Origin: a virus
Direction: 5' to 3' (one strand)
DNA: 23,461 nucleotides
IMG/VR virus record: IMGVR_UViG_3300025769_000866
Location: 1 to 23,461 of that record
A program made the position numbers and the translations under genes. Of the stretch, positions 7,201 to 14,464 are shown piece after piece. How positions within the stretch are numbered: position 1 is the stretch's first letter; every line of letters starts with the position of its first letter. Under the pieces are notes generated by a model. It saw only the letters and a list, made by a program, of their open reading frames with translations, was not told where the DNA came from and searched no databases.

Positions 7201-8471
7201 ACGATAAAGATAAATTTTTTAAAATAAACTTAGAAAAACTATTACAAAAAATACCTATGGTTAATCAACTTGATCTTAAGTTGAATGAAAGCCAGTGGGG
7301 TATGGTAGATGGTCTTGAAAGTAACCGTTTTTGGGTACATATATCTGCTAGACGTACTGGTAAATCTTATGCAGCAGCTATTTTAGCTTTTGCTAAATTA
7401 CTAGAGCCAGGAACTCAAGTTATGGTTGTTGCTCCAAATTTCTCTTTATCTTCGATTATTTGGGATTATACTACTCAAATAATTAGAGACTTATCTTTAG
7501 AGACTGAACGTTTTAATCAAAAAGATAAAGTAATTAGGCTTGTTAATGGTAGCACTTTTAGACTATTATCTGCAAATAATAGAGATAGTTTAATTGGTAG
7601 AGCTGCTAACTTGTTAATTGTAGACGAAGCAGCGATTATACCTAACGAAGAATATTTTACTAGAGATTTACGTCCTGCTTTATCAACCTTTCCTGACTCA
7701 CGTTGTTTATGGATTTCTACTCCAAGAGGTAAGGGAAATTATTTATATGAATATTATTTAAGAGGCCAAGATCCTGAGTTTGAAACTTGGGGTAGTGCAA
7801 GATTCACTTGGAGAGCTAACCCTTTATTAAATCAAATTGATATAGATGAAGCTCGTAAAAGTATGAGTAAAAATCTATTTGGACAAGAATATGAATGTGA
7901 CTGGATAACTCTTGAAGGTAAAGTATATAATATTGACGAAAATAAACATCTACGACAAATAGAAGAAGTTATTCCTGGAGACTACAGATATGAATTTATT
8001 GGTGGTTTAGATATTGGATATAGAGATGAGACCGCTTTTGTAGTTCTTGCAAAGGATTCTGAAGGCAAGTTTTATGTAGTTGATGAATATGTAGCAAAAG
8101 AGGGAACTACTTCTACTCATGCTATACACATAAAAGAAATTGCAGATAAATGGGATGTAGATGCTATTTACATTGATTCTGCAGCGCAACAAACCAAAGC
8201 AGATTTAGCATATGATTATGATATATATTGTGAAAATGCTCAAAAAAGTGTTAATGATGGAATTTTGTCTATAGCAAATTTAGTAGATCATGATAGTCTT
8301 ATTTTTGATATAGATAATGCTAGGCACTCTTTTGATTCCATGGCAGCATATAGGTGGAATGAGAAAACAGAAAAGCAAAAACCTATTCATGATTGGACCT
8401 CTCACTGTTGTGATGCTATAAGGTATGCAATCTATTCCGATCTTAGGGGTCAAGTTAGTATTTATGCTTAA
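7197..8471 (+). CDS. terL: Terminase large subunit
   Basis: This 424-residue protein is the ATP-driven DNA packaging motor and headful or site-specific nuclease. The ATPase half shows a Walker A-like SARRTGKS (50-57), Walker B LLIVDEAA (139-146), and the coupling motif WISTPRGKG (172-180). The RNase H-like nuclease half shows the expected acidic residues: D272 in GGLDIGYRDETA, D327 in AIYIDSAA, and D406 in SHCCDAIRY. Length is normal for the family. Upstream it overlaps the membrane-anchored coiled-coil gene by ATGA. Downstream its last codons overlap an HNH nuclease gene. No recognisable small terminase lies next to it. Confidence 0.97.
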   Translation: MNDKDKFFKINLEKLLQKIPMVNQLDLKLNESQWGMVDGLESNRFWVHISARRTGKSYAAAILAFAKLLEPGTQVMVVAPNFSLSSIIWDYTTQIIRDLSLETERFNQKDKVIRLVNGSTFRLLSANNRDSLIGRAANLLIVDEAAIIPNEEYFTRDLRPALSTFPDSRCLWISTPRGKGNYLYEYYLRGQDPEFETWGSARFTWRANPLLNQIDIDEARKSMSKNLFGQEYECDWITLEGKVYNIDENKHLRQIEEVIPGDYRYEFIGGLDIGYRDETAFVVLAKDSEGKFYVVDEYVAKEGTTSTHAIHIKEIADKWDVDAIYIDSAAQQTKADLAYDYDIYCENAQKSVNDGILSIANLVDHDSLIFDIDNARHSFDSMAAYRWNEKTEKQKPIHDWTSHCCDAIRYAIYSDLRGQVSIYA

Positions 8472-8838
8472 AAGAATACCTATTAAATATATAAGAGATT
8501 ACATAAAAAAAGAGTATAAATATGATACTTGTTGTTACATATGCGGATCTAAAGATAAATTAGAACTACATCATGTATATTCTATTTCTGAACTGTTTCA
8601 ACGCTGGTGTAAAGAAAATAAAATTGACAAAATAGAAGATGTAGCGTACATTAAAGAAATAAGAATTAAATTTAAAGAAGATTATGATGAATATCTAAGC
8701 AGCAAAAATCTGTTTACTTTATGTAATTTTCATCATGCTTTATTACACAATTTATACGGTCAAGTTTACCCTATTTCTTTTGACAAAAAAATAATTAACT
8801 GGATAAATATTCAAAAAGAGAAACATAATGGCAATTAG
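8464..8838 (+). CDS. HNH endonuclease next to terminase
   Basis: I take ATG 8464, eight bases before the TerL stop, as the start. An in-frame ATG at 8425 lies deeper inside TerL and would only add residues that mirror its conserved end. The product is 124 residues with HNH features: C24 and C27 (CCYICGSK), the ELHHVYS pair H36-H37, N82 and LCNFHHALLH with C87 and H90. This fits a zinc-stabilised beta-beta-alpha metal nuclease. HNH proteins beside TerL in HK97-type phages (HK97 gp74 is the model) are needed for specific cutting of DNA during packaging. The 11-base overlap with the portal gene argues that it is an integral head gene and not a homing invader. Confidence 0.85.
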   Translation: MLKRIPIKYIRDYIKKEYKYDTCCYICGSKDKLELHHVYSISELFQRWCKENKIDKIEDVAYIKEIRIKFKEDYDEYLSSKNLFTLCNFHHALLHNLYGQVYPISFDKKIINWINIQKEKHNGN

Positions 8839-10063
8839 AGAATGGTTAGTAGAAAAATTAAACCCTGCGCAGTCTTATATAGCTTCTAGAGATCCATACA
8901 ATCTTCCAGAGAATATTGTAGAATTTGAATCTGCCTATAGAGAGATAGAAATTGTTCATAGGTCGGTAGAGGTTATTATTAATGCGGCTGTTAGTGTTCC
9001 TTTACTTGTAGAGGGTGGTGCAGCTAAAAAAATTCATAAAATTATGAACGCCAAACCTAATCCTTTTGAGGATAGAACACGTTTATTTAGAAGGGCAATT
9101 TTAGATTTTTATCTTGACGGTAATGCATTTTTCTATTATGATAAAGAGAACGGTGGATTATATTTACTCCCTGCTAACGATGTTGAAGTAGTTGCAGATT
9201 CAAAAACATTTGTAAGTCATTATAATTTTCTAATTCATAATACTAATACTTCTGCTTATTTTGGTTTTGGACAAAGCCAATCTTCTAAACAAGAAAAAAT
9301 AACTTTTACCCCTGATGAGATTATTCATGTAAAAGCAGATAATGAAGATAGTATTTTTAGAGGAGTTAGTAGACTAAAAAATCTAGAAAGACTATTTGAA
9401 CTCTATTATCAAATGACCGAGTTTCAGAGATTATTTTTTAAGAATAATGCTGTTCCAGGGTTAGTTTTACAAACAGACAGTGTATTAAGCCCAAAAGTAA
9501 AAGAAAGATTATTAGAAGCTTGGAGATCAAATTATTCTTCTTTATTTAAAGGTGCTAGGAACCCTGCAATTTTAGATGGCGGATTAAAGATAGATAAGTT
9601 TTCTAATATTAATTTTAATGAATTAGATTTTGAAAACTCGATTGAAAGAATTCAACAAGATATTGCTAAATCAATTGGTGTACCTTACGTACTATTAAAA
9701 AGTGGTAATAATGCTAATATTCATGCAAATGAAGTTATGTTTTATAACCTTACAGTATTACCTCTTTTAAATATGTTTTGTAGTGCTTTTTCCCATTATT
9801 TCAATGGGGGTGTTTTAATTAAACCTGATAAAACATCTATACCTGCTTTACAACCAGATAATAAAACTCAAGCGGTGTATTTTTCTACATTAGTCAATAC
9901 TGGTATTATAACAGTTAATGAGGCTAGAGAAGGTCTTGGGTTTAGTTTCTTAGAGGGTGAAGAGAATGATCAAATACGAATACCTCAAAACATAACTGGA
10001 AGTGCTGTTAACCCAGCAATAGGAGGAAGACCTGAGTCTTCTGATTCCGGTACAAGCGAGTAA
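8828..10063 (+). CDS. Portal protein (HK97 family)
   Basis: This 411-residue protein is the dodecameric ring at the DNA entry vertex. It aligns in pattern to the HK97-type portals: an N-terminal AIREWLVEKLNP, DFYLDGNAFFYYDKENG (about 92-108), a hinge region with DEIIHVKADNEDSIFRGVS, a clip/stem region NNAVPGLVLQTD, and the conserved IGVPYVLLKSGNNANI followed by a helix-rich C-terminus. The last 30 residues are low complexity (Gly/Ser/Pro). It overlaps the HNH gene by 11 bases and lies 12 bases before the protease-capsid gene, the normal terminase-portal-protease-capsid order. Confidence 0.95.
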   Translation: MAIREWLVEKLNPAQSYIASRDPYNLPENIVEFESAYREIEIVHRSVEVIINAAVSVPLLVEGGAAKKIHKIMNAKPNPFEDRTRLFRRAILDFYLDGNAFFYYDKENGGLYLLPANDVEVVADSKTFVSHYNFLIHNTNTSAYFGFGQSQSSKQEKITFTPDEIIHVKADNEDSIFRGVSRLKNLERLFELYYQMTEFQRLFFKNNAVPGLVLQTDSVLSPKVKERLLEAWRSNYSSLFKGARNPAILDGGLKIDKFSNINFNELDFENSIERIQQDIAKSIGVPYVLLKSGNNANIHANEVMFYNLTVLPLLNMFCSAFSHYFNGGVLIKPDKTSIPALQPDNKTQAVYFSTLVNTGIITVNEAREGLGFSFLEGEENDQIRIPQNITGSAVNPAIGGRPESSDSGTSE

Positions 10064-10075
10064 AAGGAATAAAAA

Positions 10076-12826
10076 ATGGAAAAAACATTTTATCTGAACA
10101 GTGCTTTTGAAACTAAAAGAATTAAAAACTCTAATGGTTTAAAAATTGCTGGCTATGCTAATACTACGGATAAAGACAGGGTCGGAGACGTAGTAACTGC
10201 TCAAGCATGGGCAAAAGGCGTTGCAAATTATAGAAAAAACCCTGTTTTATTATATCAACATAAACATGATCAACCTATTGGAAAAGTAGATAAGGTCACT
10301 GTTGATAAAAAAGGAATTTATGTAGATGCTATGGTCAGTGATGCTGCTGAAAAATTACACGGAGTACAAACTTTAATTAAAGATGGTGCTTTAAAAAGTT
10401 TTTCAGTAGGTTTTCGCGTTAAAGACGGTAAGTATGATGCAAATAACGATTCTATGACTATTACAGAAGTAGAGTTGTTAGAAATTAGCGTGGTTAGTGT
10501 ACCTGCTAATCAAAACTCACTATTTAGTGTTAGAAAAAGCTTTGAAGGTGATTCTGAGTATGAAGAATTTGTAAAAAGCTTTAAAAACGGAGAAAGCGAG
10601 GAAGAAATGGACACAGAAGATAATACTATTGAAGAAAAGTCTGAAGCCATTTCCGAAACAGACATTGTTGAATCTGTAGAAACTGCAGAAGCGATTGAAG
10701 TTGAAGAAAAAGCTACAAATGATTCTTCAAATGAAGATCTCTCTGAAGAAATTACAGTAGAACTAGCAGAAGAAACTAAAGATATTTTGGAAGAAACATC
10801 TTTAGAGCTTTCTGAAGAAGAATTAGAAGAAATTAATCCTATGGATCCAATTCCTTTTGTAAATCTTTTATCTGCTGAAACCTCTTCATTGAGTACTGAT
10901 ACCTTTATAAAATACGAAGGAAAAAGATTTAAAATTACTAAGATTGCTACTGCCGAATCTCCAAATTTTAAATTTTTAGAGGTTGACGTAAATGGAAAAA
11001 CAGTGGATAATATAGATACAGTTCCGGCAGAGGAAATGGCTGTAGTAAATACTTGGGATATCGGTACAAAATATGATATTCATGTAATTAATACTAATAC
11101 ACCAAGATTATCCGATTCTGTAAGAGAAGAAATTAAAGAAGCATATAAAAATACAAATAATGCAACTGAACAATATTTATTCTCTTTAAAAGACGAAGAA
11201 TCTATTACTAACAGTTTAGACTTACAAGAGAAATTAAACAAACTTTTAAATCTAAAAGCAAACGGTGAAGATTGGTCAGATTCTGATTATGTCTTTGCAA
11301 ACTACTTAAATAATATTATTCAAGAATTGAATAAGATGAACCCAAATGATCATAGAGATCTAGCCCTAAAATTACATGGGCAAATGATTGTCGAAACAAA
11401 GGAGAAAGACGATATGGCTACTCAAACTGCAGGCGATGTACTAACTATTGATACTGGTGCAGCCGAAAATAATCAAGCAGAAGCTAAAGCCGCCACTATA
11501 GAGGTACAAGAGCCTAGAGTGGCCGAATTAGTTCAAAAGACTGGTGAAGCTATCATGGAACAAGCAGACGTTCGTGATAGACAAGAACTTGTTGAAGAAA
11601 AATCAGCATATACACCTCGTGAAAACGAAGCTGTTGCTGAACTTAAAGCTCAAATGGAGAAGTACAGAGACGAAATTGCTGCTCTTCAAAATAGCAAAAT
11701 GGTGTGGCAAGAGTCACAGCGTAAAGAAAACCCATATTCTGCTAAAGAAATGGCTAACGCTGTTATGCTTGGATACGCTCTTAACAGACGTGATGTAATG
11801 GACACTAGACTTGGTAATAAAATGAAAGCTGTTGTTTCATCTGGTGAGAACTTTATTTCTAACTTCTCAACTAACATCTATGAAGAAATGCAGCAGCAAT
11901 TAGTTGTTGCTCCAATGTTCAACCGTGTACAAGTTGATGCAAAAACTTTCCGTATCCCAGTCGCTGACGAAGATGACGGTTTCTCAAGTAGTAATGATGG
12001 TGTAGCTCAATTTGAGTCTGGAACATATGCTACCGGTATTGGTGATAGCAGCAACGTTCCTGATTCATATCAGAACGTGATTAAATCAATTGATTTAACA
12101 CCACATAAGTTTATGACTTCAACCCATCTTGCTAAGGATGAAGAAGAAGATACAATTCTTCCTCTTATTGATTTCTTACGTGCTTCGACAACTCGTCGTA
12201 TTGCCCGTGCTATCGATAAATCAATCCTTCGTGGTACTGGTGCTAGCTCAGGCTTTACTGCTAACGCTGCCGCAATTACAGCAGGTACTGGTTTTGCTTC
12301 TGTAATTACTGGTATTACTAAGCTTGCTAATGCTGCTGCGTTACAACAACAGACTGGTTCTGCAACTGCTAAAGCTGCTCCTGCTGAAATCGCAGATGCA
12401 CGTGCAACTCTTGGTAAGTATGGTCTTCAGTTAGGTGATCAATTAGTATATATCACTGGTGTTGAAGGTTATAACTCACTTGTAGCTGAGTCAGACTTCC
12501 GTACTGTAGATAAGTTCGGCCCTAATGCCACTTATTTAACAGGTGCTCTTGGAGCTATTTATGGAATTCCAGTTGTTATCTCTGAATTTATGGATAACGT
12601 AGGAACTTCATGGAACACTCTTGGAACTCTTGTTTACAAGCCGGGATTTGTTATCGGTGAGAGACGTGGAATGGAAATCGAAAGTGAGTACGAACCACGC
12701 CAGCAGGTAACTGCAATGTATATGTCAACACGCTTTGACTTTAAAGCCTTGACTACTGCAGGAACTGCTTCAAGCCCAACTTTGAGCTCATCTTACTCAT
12801 TCGCTTGTAATATCGCAGCTGGCTAA
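10076..12826 (+). CDS. Prohead protease-major capsid protein fusion
   Basis: A single 916-residue frame covers genes that are separate in HK97. Residues 1-155 are an HK97-type (U35/S78) prohead protease: YQHKHDQPIGK gives the catalytic His (H64 most likely), KSFSVGF the Ser (S110), and ELLEISVVSVPANQNS the E136 region. Residues about 160-255 are very acidic, like a scaffold. Residues about 260-345 look like a small beta domain of unknown kind, followed by helices to 445. Residues 447-916 are the major capsid protein: a helical delta-like segment (to about 555), then the HK97 fold with FRIPVADEDD and ending in the P-domain strands. A strong ribosome binding site and in-frame ATG at 11414 could make a separate 470-residue capsid precursor. 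Fusion of protease and capsid is known in some other phages. Confidence 0.9.
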   Translation: MEKTFYLNSAFETKRIKNSNGLKIAGYANTTDKDRVGDVVTAQAWAKGVANYRKNPVLLYQHKHDQPIGKVDKVTVDKKGIYVDAMVSDAAEKLHGVQTLIKDGALKSFSVGFRVKDGKYDANNDSMTITEVELLEISVVSVPANQNSLFSVRKSFEGDSEYEEFVKSFKNGESEEEMDTEDNTIEEKSEAISETDIVESVETAEAIEVEEKATNDSSNEDLSEEITVELAEETKDILEETSLELSEEELEEINPMDPIPFVNLLSAETSSLSTDTFIKYEGKRFKITKIATAESPNFKFLEVDVNGKTVDNIDTVPAEEMAVVNTWDIGTKYDIHVINTNTPRLSDSVREEIKEAYKNTNNATEQYLFSLKDEESITNSLDLQEKLNKLLNLKANGEDWSDSDYVFANYLNNIIQELNKMNPNDHRDLALKLHGQMIVETKEKDDMATQTAGDVLTIDTGAAENNQAEAKAATIEVQEPRVAELVQKTGEAIMEQADVRDRQELVEEKSAYTPRENEAVAELKAQMEKYRDEIAALQNSKMVWQESQRKENPYSAKEMANAVMLGYALNRRDVMDTRLGNKMKAVVSSGENFISNFSTNIYEEMQQQLVVAPMFNRVQVDAKTFRIPVADEDDGFSSSNDGVAQFESGTYATGIGDSSNVPDSYQNVIKSIDLTPHKFMTSTHLAKDEEEDTILPLIDFLRASTTRRIARAIDKSILRGTGASSGFTANAAAITAGTGFASVITGITKLANAAALQQQTGSATAKAAPAEIADARATLGKYGLQLGDQLVYITGVEGYNSLVAESDFRTVDKFGPNATYLTGALGAIYGIPVVISEFMDNVGTSWNTLGTLVYKPGFVIGERRGMEIESEYEPRQQVTAMYMSTRFDFKALTTAGTASSPTLSSSYSFACNIAAG
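11398..11416 (+). promoter_or_regulatory. Internal ribosome binding site and start for capsid protein
   Basis: AAAGGAG (11398-11404) precedes an in-frame ATG (11414-11416) with a nine-base spacer. It is as good as any gene start in the window. The protein then opens with MATQTAGDV, a normal capsid-type N-terminus, and from here to the gene end gives 470 residues, a usual length for an HK97 capsid with its delta domain. It resembles the nested C/Nu3 start of phage lambda. Use of this start is inferred. Confidence 0.6.
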
Positions 12827-12868
12827 TTTTAAAACTAGTCATATAGCGTAAAAAAGCGTTAATGCAAC

Positions 12869-12900
12869 AGGGCAGGTGTATACAACGCCTGCCCTATTTT
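12869..12900 (+). terminator. Rho-independent terminator after capsid gene
   Basis: An 11-base-pair hairpin (arms 12869-12879 and 12885-12895, one G-T wobble, five-base loop) contains a GC-rich core GGGCAGG/CCTGCCC and is followed by ATTTT. In an AT-rich genome this GC-rich stem is conspicuous. The T run is short, so termination may be partial, which would let a fraction of transcripts continue into the neck genes. Confidence 0.75.
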
Positions 12901-12919
12901 ACTAAAAGGAGAATTTATA

Positions 12920-13144
12920 ATGGCAAAAAGAGATCCTATAGAGAGATTACTTTCCATCGATGACTATCAAGAATTTTTACTTAAATTAAAATCTTATAGT
13001 GTAGATAATGAAGAAATGAAAAAAAAGTGGAAAGAAAAAAGAAAACCTGTACCTTCTACAACTAATAGATCAATGCAGTCAGTGTTTTCCACAAAAAAAG
13101 TAGTGACAGAGACATCAGTATCAAATACTCTTGATGAGGAGTAG
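12920..13144 (+). CDS. Small basic hypothetical protein
   Basis: This 74-residue protein starts at ATG 12920 behind AAAGGAG and ends three bases before the adaptor gene. The N-terminal half looks helical (RLLSIDDYQEFLLKLKSY), then comes a Lys/Arg-rich stretch MKKKWKEKRKP, then a Ser/Thr tail. No known family is recognised. Its place between capsid and head-tail adaptor suggests a small head or neck component. It has no cysteine and no membrane segment. Confidence 0.68.
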   Translation: MAKRDPIERLLSIDDYQEFLLKLKSYSVDNEEMKKKWKEKRKPVPSTTNRSMQSVFSTKKVVTETSVSNTLDEE

Positions 13145-13147
13145 AAC

Positions 13148-14464
13148 ATGGCACAACCTGTAACAGTTCCTTATGTATCTTTAGGCGAAGTTAAAGAATA
13201 TCTACAGATAAATAGTAATACTTATGATACTAGAATAAGTAATCTAATTTCTTATGCTTGTTCAGTGGTAGAAAGTTATGTAGGTAGAGAAATTAAAAAC
13301 AACGTTTATACAGAGGTTTTTAATGGAGGAGCTTCTCAGGTATTTGTTTCTAGATTGCCTTTAAACGGCGTAAAGACAATTACTGAATATGACGGAAGTA
13401 CTCATAAAACACTAATAGGCCCTAGTTCTGATGGATCTTTTGTAAGCGGGGACTTTGATACTTCAACTATTACTTCTACAGCTACCTTAAAAACAAGAAG
13501 AAAAAAATTTGGAGAAAGTTCTGTCTATTTTGATGGATCAGCTTTTGTATCATCAAATGATCCAGAAACCAGTAATCCTAAATTTGATTTTCAAACTGAT
13601 GATTTTACTATTGAAGGATGGTTTAGGTTTGAAGACCTTTCTAGTACTAAAGCAATGGTATCTAGAGGAGATGCTAACACTAAAATAGAATTAGGTTATA
13701 GTCCTTATCTAGGAGTTAACTTCAGAGCTTTAAATTCAGATACTGAAATAGCTAATGTTCATCATTTTACTAGCACCTCGTCTACTTCAAGTTATTATTT
13801 ACCTAAAGCTAATTCATTTAATCATTATGCAGTAAGTAGGAAAGATAACGATATACGCATGTTTATTGATGGTACTTTAGTCAATACTCAGACTACTTCA
13901 AACTCTCTTCCTACTATATCTGTAAGTACTCCTCTGTATTTAGGTAAAACCGGAGTAACAGGTAGTGAAAACTATTTTAAAGGATATTTAGATGAATTTA
14001 GAATTACTATAGATTCAAAATATGATAAATCATTTTCTGTTCCTACTACTCCTAACGCAACAGATGAAAATACAGTATTACTTTTACATTTTAATGGAAA
14101 AAATAACGATAGTACGTTGAAAGACGATTCTAGAACTACTCCAGAATATATTTGGAATTCAGAAACTGGAGGAATTAGAAGATACACAGCTGGAGTACAG
14201 GGTATAACAAATATTTCTGTTATTCCCGAAACCATCTTTAGAAATTATCCTAGAGGGATAAAAGTTACTTATGATGCTGGATTTAGTATTATACCTCGTG
14301 ATATTAAAGTAGCTACATTAGATTATATTAAGATATTACATAAGCAAACACAAGAAAACGCTGGATTCTCTTTACAAGGAGAAAGTGGTAAATCACACGG
14401 ATTAAGTGCTAACTTTCCTCCACATATTCGTAGGGTTCTTGAAATGTATCGTGTGGTAATGTAG
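13148..14464 (+). CDS. Head-tail adaptor with inserted LamG-like domain
   Basis: The 438 residues read as two halves of a gp6-like connector split by a lectin-like domain. Residues 1-80 (YVSLGEVKEYLQINSN, SYACSVVESYVGREI, VFVSRLPLNGVKTI) match the start of HK97 gp6-type adaptors. Residues about 118-318 look like a concanavalin/LamG jelly roll: SSVYFDGSAF, DFTIEGWFRF (152-161), HYAVSRKDNDIRMFIDG (226-242), YLDEFRI (280-286) and LLLHFNG (311-317). Residues about 340-438 resume the adaptor with VTYDAGF, PRDIKVATLDYIKI and PPHIRRVLEMYR. The adaptor should form a ring under the portal, with the LamG domains projecting outward. LamG domains commonly bind glycans. Length is about four times a plain gp6 protein. 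Confidence 0.83.
   Translation: MAQPVTVPYVSLGEVKEYLQINSNTYDTRISNLISYACSVVESYVGREIKNNVYTEVFNGGASQVFVSRLPLNGVKTITEYDGSTHKTLIGPSSDGSFVSGDFDTSTITSTATLKTRRKKFGESSVYFDGSAFVSSNDPETSNPKFDFQTDDFTIEGWFRFEDLSSTKAMVSRGDANTKIELGYSPYLGVNFRALNSDTEIANVHHFTSTSSTSSYYLPKANSFNHYAVSRKDNDIRMFIDGTLVNTQTTSNSLPTISVSTPLYLGKTGVTGSENYFKGYLDEFRITIDSKYDKSFSVPTTPNATDENTVLLLHFNGKNNDSTLKDDSRTTPEYIWNSETGGIRRYTAGVQGITNISVIPETIFRNYPRGIKVTYDAGFSIIPRDIKVATLDYIKILHKQTQENAGFSLQGESGKSHGLSANFPPHIRRVLEMYRVVM

Noticed and set aside
8425-8463. Longer N-terminus for the HNH gene from ATG 8425
   Set aside because: It lies inside the conserved last motif region of TerL. ATG 8464 gives a normal HNH length and a short overlap typical of this window.
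8464-8838. HNH gene as a recent homing endonuclease insertion
   Set aside because: It overlaps both neighbours in the translational-coupling manner of the operon, and HNH genes beside TerL are an established packaging component.
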